A stretch of DNA of 64,000 nt from the NCBI RefSeq assembly GCF_900637185.1, contig NZ_LR134352.1, positions 868,001 through 932,000 on the forward strand. The letters run 5' to 3'. Below the pieces are notes generated by a model. That model saw nothing but the letters and a program-made list of their open reading frames with translations, made no database searches and was not told where the DNA came from. This DNA comes from Nocardia asteroides. Its GTDB lineage: Bacteria > Actinomycetota > Actinomycetes > Mycobacteriales > Mycobacteriaceae. Positions within the stretch are counted from its first letter, which is position 1, and every line of letters starts with the position of its first letter. Shown piece after piece: positions 26,070 through 34,188 of this stretch. The position numbers were made by a program, and so were the translations under genes.

Positions 26070-26729
26070 ATGAGATCAGCCATCGTGATGGCCGCGCTGG
26101 TGGTACTGGCCGGGGGTCTGGCCGCCTGCGGTGACGGGGATTCCGCGCAGACCACTGTCAGCGGGCCGAGCGCGTCGGAGACGTCCGTTCCCCGGCCCAC
26201 TGGCACCCAGCCGGGTGAGCCTCCGGTCATCTTGCCGAACGGGACAACTCCGACAGTGCCGCCGAAGGCATCCGGCTCGGGCGATTCGGTCCCGGTGCCT
26301 TCCGCACTGCCCTCGCGCGACGACGCCACCGTCGACGCCCGCGACTACCAGCAGCGCGACAACTACTACTTCCAGTCGCCCACCGGCAACATCATGTGCG
26401 GCATCCTCGCCGACGCCCCGTTCGGCGTGGGCTGTCAGCTCGCGCACGCGAATGTCATTCCGCCGCAACTGCCCAACTGCAGCGACGCCCCCAACCGCAA
26501 GGTCGCCGTACACACCGTCGGCGGCAAGTCGGAGTTCCTGTGCACCAGTCAGGGCATCTTCGTCGGTTCGCCGGTCGACGGCACCAACAAGGGCGGCGGC
26601 GCCACCCTGAACTATGGCGACACCCTGGTCGTGCGCGGCGTCGCCTGCACCTCCACCGAACAGGGCATCCGCTGCGACGCGGCGGGCCGCGGCTTCACCA
26701 TCTCGGCCGACAGCCAGACGATCTTCTGA
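26070..26729 (+). CDS. Lipoprotein with DUF6636-like domain
   Basis: The 219-residue precursor has a type II signal with lipobox LAAC and acylation at about Cys19. A Pro/Ser/Thr-rich spacer (about 25-85) follows. The C-terminal beta-rich domain begins YYFQSPTGNIMCGILADAPFGVGCQL and has six Cys, the pattern I associate with DUF6636 proteins of actinobacteria, where conserved Cys form disulfides. Role unknown; surface location expected. The ATG is preceded by GAGGGGAGAG. A shared terminator at 26739 separates it from the convergent copA gene. Confidence 0.7.
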   Translation: MRSAIVMAALVVLAGGLAACGDGDSAQTTVSGPSASETSVPRPTGTQPGEPPVILPNGTTPTVPPKASGSGDSVPVPSALPSRDDATVDARDYQQRDNYYFQSPTGNIMCGILADAPFGVGCQLAHANVIPPQLPNCSDAPNRKVAVHTVGGKSEFLCTSQGIFVGSPVDGTNKGGGATLNYGDTLVVRGVACTSTEQGIRCDAAGRGFTISADSQTIF

Positions 26730-26738
26730 CAACGAAAA

Positions 26739-26772
26739 GGGCGGGGCGGCAGTGGAATCTGCCGCCCCGCCC
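26739..26772. terminator. Bidirectional terminator between the lipoprotein and copA
   Basis: A perfect 14-base stem GGGCGGGGCGGCAG / CTGCCGCCCCGCCC with loop TGGAAT, flanked by AAAA on the left. It lies 9 bases past one stop and 12 bases from the other. Confidence 0.75.
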
Positions 26773-26784
26773 GCTGCTGTCGAG

Positions 26785-29037
26785 CTACCGCGCCGTGGAC
26801 TTGAACCGGCGCAGCCGCAGGCTGTTGCTCACCACGAACACCGAGCTGAACGCCATCGCGGCGCCGGCCAGCATCGGGTTGAGCAGGCCCGCCATGGCCA
26901 GCGGGATCGCGGCCACGTTGTAGGCGAAGGCCCAGAACAGGTTGCCCTTGATCGTGGCCAGGGTGCGGCGCGACAGGCGGATGGCGTCGGCGGCGGCGCG
27001 CAGGTCGCCGCGGACCAGGGTCAGGTCGCTTGCCTCGATGGCGACATCGGTGCCGGTGCCCATCGACAGGCCCAGATCGGCCTGGGCCAGGGCGGCCGCG
27101 TCGTTGACGCCGTCACCGACCATGGCGACGACCTTGCCCTCGGCCTGCAACCGCTTGACCGTGTCGACCTTGTCCTGCGGCAGCACTTCGGCGATCACCT
27201 CATCGATGCCGACCTCGTCGCCGATGGTGCGGGCCGCGCGGGCATTGTCGCCGGTGAGCAGGATCGGGGTCAGTCCCAGCTCGCGGAACTGCGCGATGGC
27301 CTGTGCCGAGGTGGGCTTCACCGCGTCGGCGACCACGAGCACGCCGCGCGCCTTGCCGTCCCAGCCGACCGCCACCGCGGTCTGCCCGGCCGACTCCGCT
27401 TCCGCCATGGCGGTTTCCAGCGCCTCGGGCAGCGGCTGCGACCAGTCGGCCAGCAGCCGGGCCCGGCCGACGATCACCGCGTGCCCGTCGACGACACCCT
27501 GCACGCCGAGGCCCTCGACATTGGCGAACCCTTCGACCGGCAGCAGTGTGCCCAACTCGTCGCGGGCGCCCTTGGCGATCGCCTGCGCGATCGGGTGCTC
27601 CGACGAATCCTCCAGCGCGCCCGCCAGTTCCAGTACCCGGCTGCCGATCTCACCCTCGGCGGGCAGCACGTCGAGCAGGGTCATCTTGCCGGTGGTGACG
27701 GTGCCGGTCTTGTCCAGCACGATGGTGTCGACCTTGCGGGTCGACTCCAGCACTTCGGGGCCCTTGATCAGGATGCCCAGCTGGGCGCCGCGCCCGGTAC
27801 CGACCATCAGCGCGGTCGGGGTGGCCAGGCCGAGGGCGCACGGGCAGGCGATGATCAGCACCGCCACGCCCGCGGTGAAGGCCGCCGCGACGGCGCCGCC
27901 GGTGCCGAGCCAGAAGCCGAGCGTGGCCACGGCCAGCGCGATGACGATCGGGACGAAGATGCCGGAGATCTTGTCGGCCAGGCGCTGGGCCTGGGCCTTG
28001 CCGGTCTGCGCGTCCTCCACCAGCTGTGCCATCTGGGCCAGCTGGGTGTCGGCGCCGATCCTGGTGGCGCGCACCAGGAGCCGGCCGCCCACGTTCACGG
28101 TCGCGCCGGTGACGGTGTCGCCCGCGCCGACCTCCACCGGGACCGATTCGCCGGTCAGCATGGACGCGTCGACCGCCGAGCTGCCCTCGGTCACCACGCC
28201 GTCGGTGGCGATCTTCTCGCCGGGCCGCACGATGAACACGTCACCGACGGCCAGCTGCTCCACCGGAATGCGGGTCTCCACGCCGTCGCGCAGCACCGCG
28301 ACATCCTTGGCGCCCAGCTCCAGCAGCGCCTTGAGCGCCGCGCCCGCCCGCCGCTTGGAGCGGGCCTCGAAGTAGCGTCCGGCCAGGATGAACGTGGTGA
28401 CGCCCGCCGCGGCCTCCAGGTAGATGGAACCGGTGCCGTCCATCCGCGCGATGGTGAACTCGAACGGGTGGGTCATGCCGGGCGTGCCCGCGGTACCCCA
28501 GAACAGCGCGTACAGCGACCAGCCGAAGGCGGCCAGCGTGCCCATCGACACCAGCGTGTCCATGGTGGCCGTGCCGTGCTTCAGGTTGGTCCACGCCGCC
28601 TGGTGGAAGGGCAGCGCGCCCCACACGACGACCGGCGCGGCCAGCGTGAGCGAGAGCCACTGCCAGTTGGTGAACTGCAGCGCCGGGATCATCGCCATCG
28701 CGATGACCGGGACGGTGAGCACCAGCGAGACCAGCAGCCGGGTGCGCAGCGAGGCGGTGGGGTCCGGCTCGGCCGCGTCCTCGGTGGGCTCGGTCTGCTT
28801 CGGGGCGGGCAGTGCCGCGGTGTAGCCGGCCTGCTCGACGGTGGCGATCAGTTCCTCGGGGGAGACGTCGCCGGTGAAGTCGACCCTGGCCTTCTCGGTC
28901 GCGTAGTTGACCGTGGCGGTGACCCCGTCGAGCTTGTTGAGCTTCTTCTCGATCCGGTTCGCGCAGGACGCGCAGGTCATGCCACCGATCACCAGTTCTA
29001 CCTGGCCGGTGCCCGGTGGTTGTGTCACGGTGGTCAT
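26785..29037 (-). CDS. copA: Copper-exporting P1B-type ATPase
   Basis: The 750-residue pump exports Cu(I) across the cytoplasmic membrane. An N-terminal metal-binding domain has GGMTCASC with Cys22 and Cys25. Membrane helices follow, with the transport site CPC at 398-400 in [10 protein letters not shown], the mark of Cu/Ag pumps. The actuator loop is [11 protein letters not shown], the phosphorylated Asp442 is in DKTGTVTTG, the SEHPIAQAI His lies in the N domain, and the hinge [12 protein letters not shown] is present. It is the last gene of the operon copZ, His-rich protein, copA; a terminator follows. Regulation is expected from the CsoR-type operator before copZ. Confidence 0.93.
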   Translation of the reverse strand: MTTVTQPPGTGQVELVIGGMTCASCANRIEKKLNKLDGVTATVNYATEKARVDFTGDVSPEELIATVEQAGYTAALPAPKQTEPTEDAAEPDPTASLRTRLLVSLVLTVPVIAMAMIPALQFTNWQWLSLTLAAPVVVWGALPFHQAAWTNLKHGTATMDTLVSMGTLAAFGWSLYALFWGTAGTPGMTHPFEFTIARMDGTGSIYLEAAAGVTTFILAGRYFEARSKRRAGAALKALLELGAKDVAVLRDGVETRIPVEQLAVGDVFIVRPGEKIATDGVVTEGSSAVDASMLTGESVPVEVGAGDTVTGATVNVGGRLLVRATRIGADTQLAQMAQLVEDAQTGKAQAQRLADKISGIFVPIVIALAVATLGFWLGTGGAVAAAFTAGVAVLIIACPCALGLATPTALMVGTGRGAQLGILIKGPEVLESTRKVDTIVLDKTGTVTTGKMTLLDVLPAEGEIGSRVLELAGALEDSSEHPIAQAIAKGARDELGTLLPVEGFANVEGLGVQGVVDGHAVIVGRARLLADWSQPLPEALETAMAEAESAGQTAVAVGWDGKARGVLVVADAVKPTSAQAIAQFRELGLTPILLTGDNARAARTIGDEVGIDEVIAEVLPQDKVDTVKRLQAEGKVVAMVGDGVNDAAALAQADLGLSMGTGTDVAIEASDLTLVRGDLRAAADAIRLSRRTLATIKGNLFWAFAYNVAAIPLAMAGLLNPMLAGAAMAFSSVFVVSNSLRLRRFKSTAR

Positions 29038-29096
29038 GGGGTGCTCCGTTTCGTTCCTTGGATCGATTCTTGCTGAGGGGTTGCTGCGGGGGTAGG

Positions 29097-30014
29097 TCAG
29101 TGCCCGTGACCCGGCGCACCCTCGGCGGGGGCGCTGGTCGGGGCGACCGCGGACTGGGCGACGTGCACGGTGAACTCGGCGGTCCGGACGACGCCCTGGT
29201 GCTGGAAGTCCAGGAACAGCCGGTAGTCGCCGGCGCTCGGCGCGTTCACCACGAAGTCGATACCGGGTCCGGCGGGGGTGACCCCGTCGCCCGGCGCGCC
29301 CTCGGGGTGGACGTGCAGGTAGGCGAGGTCGGCGGCCCGCAGCGCCACCAGGTGGCCGTAGGCGCCCAGGTAGGGCTGCAGGTCGGTGACCGGCGTGCCG
29401 TCGCGGCTCACCGACAGCGTCACCTTCGACGCGACGCCGGGGGCGACCGTGCCGTTCAGCGCGACCGTGTACTCGCCGACCCGTGCGGTCGCCGCCGGGG
29501 CGGGCAGCGCCTGCGCGTCGTAGTTGCCCGCGACCCGCAGATCGGCGCCGAGGGTCAGGTTCGACCCGCCCGCCGGGGTGAAGTCGGCGAAGACCCGGTA
29601 GTCGCCCGCCCTGCTCAGGTCGAGCGGCACCGACCAGGTCCCGGCCGGATCGAGCACCGGATGGACGTGCTGGAAACCGGCCATGTCCCGGCGGACCACG
29701 ATCAGGTGCAGGTCCTTGTCGTGGCTGGTGGTGTACTTCGTGACCGGCTCGCCGTCGGCGCCGAGGATGCGGAAGCTCACCGGCGCCGACGCGGCGGTCG
29801 TGGTGTTCGGCTTGTCCAGGGCCAGCGTGTAGCCCTGGTCGGTGACCAGCAGGCCACCGGGGAGGTCGGCGGACGGCGCCGCCGCGGTCTCGTGCTCGCC
29901 GTGCCCGGCCGGTTCGGAAGGCTCCGGACCGACCAGGGCGCCTGCGGCCAGAGCGATCCCGAAGACCGCCGCGAGGCCGAGGGTGAATCCGGCGAACTTG
30001 CCTGTTGCGTTCAT
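29097..30014 (-). CDS. Exported His-rich protein of the copper operon
   Basis: The 305-residue protein has an N-terminal signal or anchor helix (about 8-28, [20 protein letters not shown]) and an acidic, His-containing linker (GHGEHE). Two similar beta-domains each contain an H-V-H-P motif: [12 protein letters not shown] near 113 and [12 protein letters not shown] near 240. The tail ends GAPGHGH. The duplicated His motifs suggest extracytoplasmic copper binding. Its position between copZ and copA, 21 and 59 bases away, puts it in the same operon. It is often annotated only as hypothetical in cop clusters; a periplasmic-side copper chaperone is an inference. Confidence 0.7.
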   Translation of the reverse strand: MNATGKFAGFTLGLAAVFGIALAAGALVGPEPSEPAGHGEHETAAAPSADLPGGLLVTDQGYTLALDKPNTTTAASAPVSFRILGADGEPVTKYTTSHDKDLHLIVVRRDMAGFQHVHPVLDPAGTWSVPLDLSRAGDYRVFADFTPAGGSNLTLGADLRVAGNYDAQALPAPAATARVGEYTVALNGTVAPGVASKVTLSVSRDGTPVTDLQPYLGAYGHLVALRAADLAYLHVHPEGAPGDGVTPAGPGIDFVVNAPSAGDYRLFLDFQHQGVVRTAEFTVHVAQSAVAPTSAPAEGAPGHGH

Positions 30015-30035
30015 CGGGATGCTCCGTTTCGGGTG

Positions 30036-30239
30036 TCAGTCGGCGAGCTGGAAGCCGGCCGCGGTGACGGCGTCGGCGAGAGCGGTGCGGTCGGGGGTGG
30101 TGCCGTCGATCGCCACCGTGCCGGTGGCCAGGTCGACCTCGACGCCGGTCACGCCCGGCAGGGCGCCGACCTTGTCGCGCACCTTGTTGGTGCAGCAGCC
30201 GCAGGTCATACCGGTCACGGTGACGGTGGTGGTGCTCAT
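30036..30239 (-). CDS. copZ: Copper chaperone, heavy-metal-associated domain
   Basis: A 67-residue single HMA (Atx1/CopZ-like) domain that carries cytosolic Cu(I) to CopA. The metal loop reads GMTCGCC, with Cys13 and Cys16 as the CxxC pair and an extra Cys15 that is not in the usual consensus. The beta-alpha-beta-beta-alpha-beta pattern is intact. AGGAGACCACC precedes the ATG. It is the first gene of the copper operon, directly behind a TTGACA/TATGGT promoter that carries an internal CsoR-type operator. Confidence 0.9.
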   Translation of the reverse strand: MSTTTVTVTGMTCGCCTNKVRDKVGALPGVTGVEVDLATGTVAIDGTTPDRTALADAVTAAGFQLAD

Positions 30240-30270
30240 GGTGGTCTCCTCGTTCTACATCGTGATCATT

Positions 30271-30298
30271 ACCATACCCCCCTAGGGTACTTTGTCAA
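30271..30298 (-). promoter_or_regulatory. copZ promoter with embedded CsoR/RicR-type operator
   Basis: On the minus strand the -35 TTGACA and -10 TATGGT are 16 bases apart. The spacer holds TACCC-TAGGG-GGGTA, the G/C-tract dyad typical of copper-sensing CsoR/RicR repressors, so repressor binding would block polymerase. The same arrangement recurs before the MFS gene at 31751. Confidence 0.75.
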
Positions 30299-31710
30299 AC
30301 GGTCGCGTCGGCCGTGGCCGGGGCCGGGGAGCGCATGACCGCCGCGGTGATGCCCGCACCGGCCAGGGCCAGCAGGCCCGCGCCCAGGAAGGCGGCCGAG
30401 TAGCCGTCGGTGAGTGCCTGCGCGTCGCCCAGCTCGCCCGCGCCGAACGCGGCGGCCACGGCGGTCATCGCGGCCAGGCCCAGCGCGGAACCCACCTGGT
30501 AGCTGACGTTGACGATGCCCGAGGCCAGTCCGCCCTCCTCCGGTCGCGCCGCCGAGATGGCGGTGCCGAGTGAGGGGATGAAGGCCAGCGACATACCGCC
30601 CGCCGCCACCAGCGAGGCCGGCAGCACGTCGACCCAGAAATTGCCGGTCGGCCGCACCAGCGACATGATGCCCAGGCCGAGGCCCAGCACGATCAGGCCG
30701 GTGACGATCATCGGCTTGGCGCCGAAGCGGGCCATCGCCTTCGGGGCCAGCACCACCATGCCGAGCATGATCAGCGTGGTCATCGGCAGCAGCGCCGCGC
30801 CCGACGGGAACGCGCTGTAGCCGAGCACCTGCTGCAGGTAGAGGTTCAGGAAGAACCACATCGGCACCCAGGCGGCGGCCAGTGCGAACTGGGCGAAGTT
30901 GGCGGCGGCCAGGTTCGGCGCGCGGAAGATGCTCAGCCGCATCAGTGGTTCGCTGCGCCGGGACTGGATGGCGACGAAACCGGCCAGCAGCGCGGCGGCC
31001 ACCGCCAGCACGCCCCAGGTCTGACCCGAGGCCCAGCCCACTTCGGGCGCCTGCACGATCGCGTAGACCGCCGCCGCCAAACCGGCTGTCACCGTGACGG
31101 ATCCGGCGATATCGATGGAACCCTTGCGTGCCGGGGCGGCGGGCATCAGCAGCGGGATGGCGATCAGCGCGAGGACGGCGATCGGGATGTTTATGTAGAA
31201 AACCCAAGGCCAGCTGATGTATTCGGTTATCACACCGCCGAGGAACACGCCCGCGGTGCCGCCCGCGGGCGCCGCGGCGCCGTAGACGGCCAGCGCCTTG
31301 GTGAGTTCCTGGGGCGAGCCGCCGAACAGCATCATCAGCAGGGTCAGTGCCGAGGGTGCGATCAGCGCCGCGCCCGCGCCCTGGATCGCCCGGCCCGCCA
31401 GTTCGATACCGACGGTGCCCGCGGCGCCGGCGGACACCGAGCCCACGGCCAGAACCAGCCAGCCCGCGCCGAACACCCGGCGCGCGCCGAGCAGGTCGGA
31501 GAGCCGGCCGCCGAGCAGCAGCAAGCCGCCGAAGGCGACGACGTAGGCGTTGAACACCCAGGTCAGGTTGCCGGGCGTGAAGCCGAGCTCGGCCTGCATC
31601 TTGGGCAGGGCGATCCCGATGATCGAGGTGTCCATGATGACCATGAATTGCGCGGCGGCGATCACCGCCAGCGCCCACCACTTCCTGGTGGATTGCGATT
31701 GCGTAGTCAC
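30295..31710 (-). CDS. MFS transporter, DHA2 (EmrB/QacA) type, in the copper regulon
   Basis: The 471-residue carrier has about 14 membrane helices. Helix 1 contains QFMVIMDTSIIGIALPKM, the motif of DHA2 drug:proton antiporters, and GGRLSDLLGARRVF is the conserved loop. Its upstream region has a promoter with a CsoR-type operator almost identical to that of copZ, implying copper-induced export, perhaps of a metal-chelating metabolite; this is an inference. GTG at 31710 is chosen because AAAGGACG lies just upstream; a longer in-frame start would reach into the operator. Its stop lies inside the copZ promoter, so read-through into copZ is possible. Confidence 0.82.
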   Translation of the reverse strand: MTTQSQSTRKWWALAVIAAAQFMVIMDTSIIGIALPKMQAELGFTPGNLTWVFNAYVVAFGGLLLLGGRLSDLLGARRVFGAGWLVLAVGSVSAGAAGTVGIELAGRAIQGAGAALIAPSALTLLMMLFGGSPQELTKALAVYGAAAPAGGTAGVFLGGVITEYISWPWVFYINIPIAVLALIAIPLLMPAAPARKGSIDIAGSVTVTAGLAAAVYAIVQAPEVGWASGQTWGVLAVAAALLAGFVAIQSRRSEPLMRLSIFRAPNLAAANFAQFALAAAWVPMWFFLNLYLQQVLGYSAFPSGAALLPMTTLIMLGMVVLAPKAMARFGAKPMIVTGLIVLGLGLGIMSLVRPTGNFWVDVLPASLVAAGGMSLAFIPSLGTAISAARPEEGGLASGIVNVSYQVGSALGLAAMTAVAAAFGAGELGDAQALTDGYSAAFLGAGLLALAGAGITAAVMRSPAPATADATV

Positions 31711-31750
31711 GACTTTCGTCCTTTCGAGCGGAGTGCGTCTCGTGGTCGGT

Positions 31751-31781
31751 ACCATACCCCCCTACGGTATAAACGTGTCAA
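31751..31781 (-). promoter_or_regulatory. MFS promoter with embedded CsoR/RicR-type operator
   Basis: On the minus strand the -35 TTGACA and -10 TATGGT are 19 bases apart, with TACCG-TAGGG-GGGTA between them. Fourteen of fifteen operator bases match the copZ site. No csoR gene is in the window, so the regulator acts in trans. Confidence 0.7.
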
Positions 31782-31822
31782 GCGTTCGGCGGGATCGAAT
31801 TTCCCGCGGCGCACACACGAAA

Positions 31823-31851
31823 GCCCGGCTCACGCGAAGGGTGAGCCGGGC
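31823..31851 (-). terminator. Terminator of the AhpD-like gene
   Basis: A perfect 11-base stem GCCCGGCTCAC / GTGAGCCGGGC with a 7-base loop lies 18 bases after the minus-strand stop. On that strand it is followed by TTTCG. Confidence 0.7.
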
Positions 31852-31869
31852 ATTCGGTGCTGCGCGGAA

Positions 31870-32628
31870 TCAGGCCGCCGAGCGATAGGTGATCAGCGCG
31901 ACCGCCGGCGCCGACACCACCTGCACCTGGTCGGTTCCGTCGACGCGGATGTGCGCGAACCCGCCCTCGAAGGCGACGCGCACGTCGCGCACGGTCGAGA
32001 CCCGCTGTCCGTCGGCGCCGGTGAGCAGGTACCCCTCGACCAGGGTGACGCTGTCGGCGGCCCGCCATCTCGGCGTCATCGATGCCTCGTGGTGTGTGCT
32101 CGGAGCGAGCGGAAAGTCCAGCTCAGGGCGGGCGACATGGTTGAAATAGTTCGACAGCACGTTCAGCGCCACATGGCCGACGGCCTCGGTCAGTTCGGTG
32201 TCGCCGACACCGCTCGCCCTCGCCTCGGCCAGCTGCTCGTCGCCCACCCGGCCGCCGGTGCGCAGGACGGCACGGGCGAAGCGCAGCACCGCCGCCGCGT
32301 GTGGATCCTCGGCCCGCGCCGCCTTGGTCGCGGCGATCGCCTCGGGGGTGAAGCCCATTTTCGTGGCGCGCGTCGTGTGCGCCGATACGCAGTATTCGCA
32401 GCCGTTGTCGGCGGCGATCAGCAGGGCCAGTTGCTCGCGGGTGCGCGCGCCGAGCTTGCCCCGCGAGAGTGAGTCCCGCAGGCGCAGATACCCCCGTAGG
32501 GTGGCCGGACTGTTGGCCATGGCGGCGTACAGATTCGGTACCCGGCCGAGCTGGCGCTCGACCTCGGTGAGCAGCTCGGCCTGCTCACCATCGGCGGTGT
32601 CGGCGGCGATGAGGGGGAGTCGGGACAT
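31870..32628 (-). CDS. AhpD/carboxymuconolactone decarboxylase-like protein with C-terminal extension
   Basis: The 252-residue protein has an AhpD-type core (about 1-180) with the redox pair Cys77-Glu-Tyr-Cys80 and His84 in CEYCVSAH, the site that reduces peroxide-linked partners in AhpD. After residue 180 comes an extra 70 residues (from MTPRWRAADSVTL to the end) with beta-strand character that ordinary members lack. Function is probably oxidative-stress thiol chemistry; the role of the extension is unknown. It is divergent from a TetR gene, and the 121-base gap holds three GGTACCGATCGGTACC-like operators, so it is the likely TetR target. Confidence 0.82.
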   Translation of the reverse strand: MSRLPLIAADTADGEQAELLTEVERQLGRVPNLYAAMANSPATLRGYLRLRDSLSRGKLGARTREQLALLIAADNGCEYCVSAHTTRATKMGFTPEAIAATKAARAEDPHAAAVLRFARAVLRTGGRVGDEQLAEARASGVGDTELTEAVGHVALNVLSNYFNHVARPELDFPLAPSTHHEASMTPRWRAADSVTLVEGYLLTGADGQRVSTVRDVRVAFEGGFAHIRVDGTDQVQVVSAPAVALITYRSAA

Positions 32629-32654
32629 CGTGCGCTCCAGGGTTTTTCGACAAC

Positions 32655-32670
32655 GGCACCGATCGGTACC
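32655..32670. promoter_or_regulatory. TetR operator copy 1
   Basis: GGCACCGATCGGTACC is a near-perfect palindrome (one mismatched pair), closest to the AhpD-like gene start. Confidence 0.6.
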
Positions 32671-32680
32671 GAACCCGAAC

Positions 32681-32696
32681 GGTACTGATCGGTTCC
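32681..32696. promoter_or_regulatory. TetR operator copy 2
   Basis: GGTACTGATCGGTTCC matches the copy 1 palindrome with two changes; its centre lies 26 bases from the centre of copy 1. Confidence 0.6.
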
Positions 32697-32714
32697 GTTG
32701 TGGTCAAGCAACTC

Positions 32715-32730
32715 GGTACCGACCGTTTCC
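32715..32730. promoter_or_regulatory. TetR operator copy 3
   Basis: GGTACCGACCGTTTCC repeats the motif 34 bases from copy 2 and just upstream of the tetR -10 element, consistent with autorepression. Confidence 0.55.
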
Positions 32731-32737
32731 GTTCTGG

Positions 32738-32743
32738 TACGGT
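32738..32743 (+). promoter_or_regulatory. -10 element, leaderless tetR promoter
   Basis: TACGGT is followed by 6 bases and then the ATG, without a Shine-Dalgarno sequence. Operator copy 3 overlaps the expected -35 region. Confidence 0.5.
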
Positions 32744-32749
32744 GACGGC

Positions 32750-33298
32750 ATGGCGACACAGGCCAAGCAACGGTTGCTCACCACCGCGGAAGCGCTGTTC
32801 TACGCCGAGGGCGTCCGCGCGGTCGGCGTAGACCGGTTACTCCAGGAGTCCGGCGTCGGCCGCGCCTCCTTCTACCGGCATTTCGCGAGCAAGGACGACC
32901 TCGTCGTCGCGGTCCTCGAAGACCGCGACCGCCGCTGGCTCGACTGGCTGCGCACGTGCGTCGAATCCGTCGAAGACCCCGCCGATCGCCCCCTGGCCGT
33001 CTTCACCGCCCTGGCGGAACGCTTCGCCCGCAACGACTTCCGCGGCTGCGCCTTCATCAACACCATGATCGAGGTAGCCGACCCCACCTCACCGGCCCAC
33101 CAGGTGGCCGACCGCCACAAACGCCGCGTCATCACCTACCTCACCGAACTCCTCACCGCCGCGAACCACCCCACCCCCGAACTCCTCGCCCCCGACCTGG
33201 CCCTCCTCATCGACGGCGCCATAGTCACCGCCGTCCGCGAAAACTCCCCAGCCGCAGCCACCCGAGCCGCCACCATCGCCACCCGCCTATTGACCTGA
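32750..33298 (+). CDS. TetR family transcriptional regulator
   Basis: The 182-residue regulator has an N-terminal TetR HTH (about 8-55) with LLTTAEALFYAEGVRAVGVDRLLQESGV and the recognition turn GRASFYRHFASKDDLV. The C-terminal all-helical ligand domain includes FRGCAFINTMIEVADPTSPAH, seen in regulators of the AcrR-like group. It is divergent from the AhpD-like gene and flanks three palindromic operators, so repression of both genes is the simplest model. Ligand unknown. The ATG is the first in-frame codon after a -10 box, implying a leaderless transcript. A terminator at 33417 separates it from the convergent fatty-acid hydroxylase gene. Confidence 0.88.
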   Translation: MATQAKQRLLTTAEALFYAEGVRAVGVDRLLQESGVGRASFYRHFASKDDLVVAVLEDRDRRWLDWLRTCVESVEDPADRPLAVFTALAERFARNDFRGCAFINTMIEVADPTSPAHQVADRHKRRVITYLTELLTAANHPTPELLAPDLALLIDGAIVTAVRENSPAAATRAATIATRLLT

Positions 33299-33416
33299 GC
33301 CGGGCTCCGTCCGGTCAGGGACGCTGGGGCAAGACCGCACTGACCTCCTCCATGGCACACTCGAACGCATTAGTCGCGGGACTCGCGGGCTTCGGCCTCC
33401 CCCCGCGGACAGACGA

Positions 33417-33456
33417 AATGAGAATGGGACCTCGCTTGCGGGGTCCCATTCTCATT
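33417..33456. terminator. Bidirectional terminator between tetR and the hydroxylase gene
   Basis: A 15-base perfect stem AATGAGAATGGGACC / GGTCCCATTCTCATT with a 10-base loop; A/T runs on both flanks suit both directions. It lies 9 bases from the stop of the gene at 33466. Confidence 0.75.
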
Positions 33457-33465
33457 GTCGCGGTG

Positions 33466-34170
33466 TCACCCCGCGTGGAGGTGGCGGGCGGTGGGGGAGG
33501 TGGGGGTGGTTGCCGGGTCGGGGGCGGTGCCGAGGAGGCGGTCGGCGGTGCCGGAGGTGGTGACGGTGAACCAGTAGTGCTCGTTCTTGTAGTGGTGGTG
33601 GCGGTGGTTGCGCCAGACCGCGCGGTACGGGGCGTGCTTGGGCTTGTAGTCGGTGTGGATGAGGTAGTGGGTCCACTCGTACAGGAGGCCGAGGGTGGTG
33701 ATCGTCAGCAGGAAGGTGAGGCCGAGGCTCAGGCGGGGGAAGGCCAGCAGGGCGATGGCGACCAGGGCGACGATGGTGAGCGTGAGCGACTTCGGGGGGA
33801 TGAACACGAGGGGGGTGGCGCGCGGATCCGTGTGGTGCGCACGGTGTTTGCGTGCCAGTTCGCTGTCGATGGTGAGCGGGCCGAGGTGGCGTGGGCGCCA
33901 GTGCAGCACCGTGACGTGGATGATCCACTCGGTCAGCGGGAAGGTCGCGATCACGATCAGCGGGATCAGGGCGTCGGTGAGCTGCCAGTCGCCGACCGCG
34001 ATCCGTCCCGCCAGGGCGGCGACGAACACGGTGGCGATCATCCACGGCGAGGGATGCCGGACGAACTCGCGCGCCATGTCGGGGAGTGTCGCGGCACGGC
34101 GGAGGGCGCGAGACTGCGGGCGGGCCGCGGTGGTGTCGTGCGACGTCGTTGTCGGACGGTCTTTCTGCAT
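33466..34170 (-). CDS. Sterol desaturase / fatty acid hydroxylase family protein
   Basis: This 234-residue di-iron membrane enzyme has His clusters ARKHRAHHTDP, YEWTHYLIHTDY and RNHRHHHYKNEHYWFTV, the eight-His set of the FA_hydroxylase family. About four membrane helices lie between them. The family hydroxylates or desaturates sterols, carotenoids or fatty acyl chains using O2; the substrate is unknown here. It follows the GntR-type regulator gene by 18 bases on the same strand, so its expression is probably controlled by that regulator. The ATG of MQKDRPTT is used. Confidence 0.85.
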   Translation of the reverse strand: MQKDRPTTTSHDTTAARPQSRALRRAATLPDMAREFVRHPSPWMIATVFVAALAGRIAVGDWQLTDALIPLIVIATFPLTEWIIHVTVLHWRPRHLGPLTIDSELARKHRAHHTDPRATPLVFIPPKSLTLTIVALVAIALLAFPRLSLGLTFLLTITTLGLLYEWTHYLIHTDYKPKHAPYRAVWRNHRHHHYKNEHYWFTVTTSGTADRLLGTAPDPATTPTSPTARHLHAG

Positions 34171-34188
34171 GGCGATTCCTCGGGTGGA

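Noticed and set aside
26614..29076. Long plus-strand open frame opposite copA
   Set aside because: It is a GC-bias antisense shadow with no start signal, while copA on the other strand has all P-type ATPase motifs.
32489..32503. TACCC-CCGTA-GGGTG resembling the copper operators
   Set aside because: It lies inside the AhpD-like coding sequence, where the codons for Leu-Arg-Gly-Tyr explain it; it has no promoter around it and one operator mismatch.
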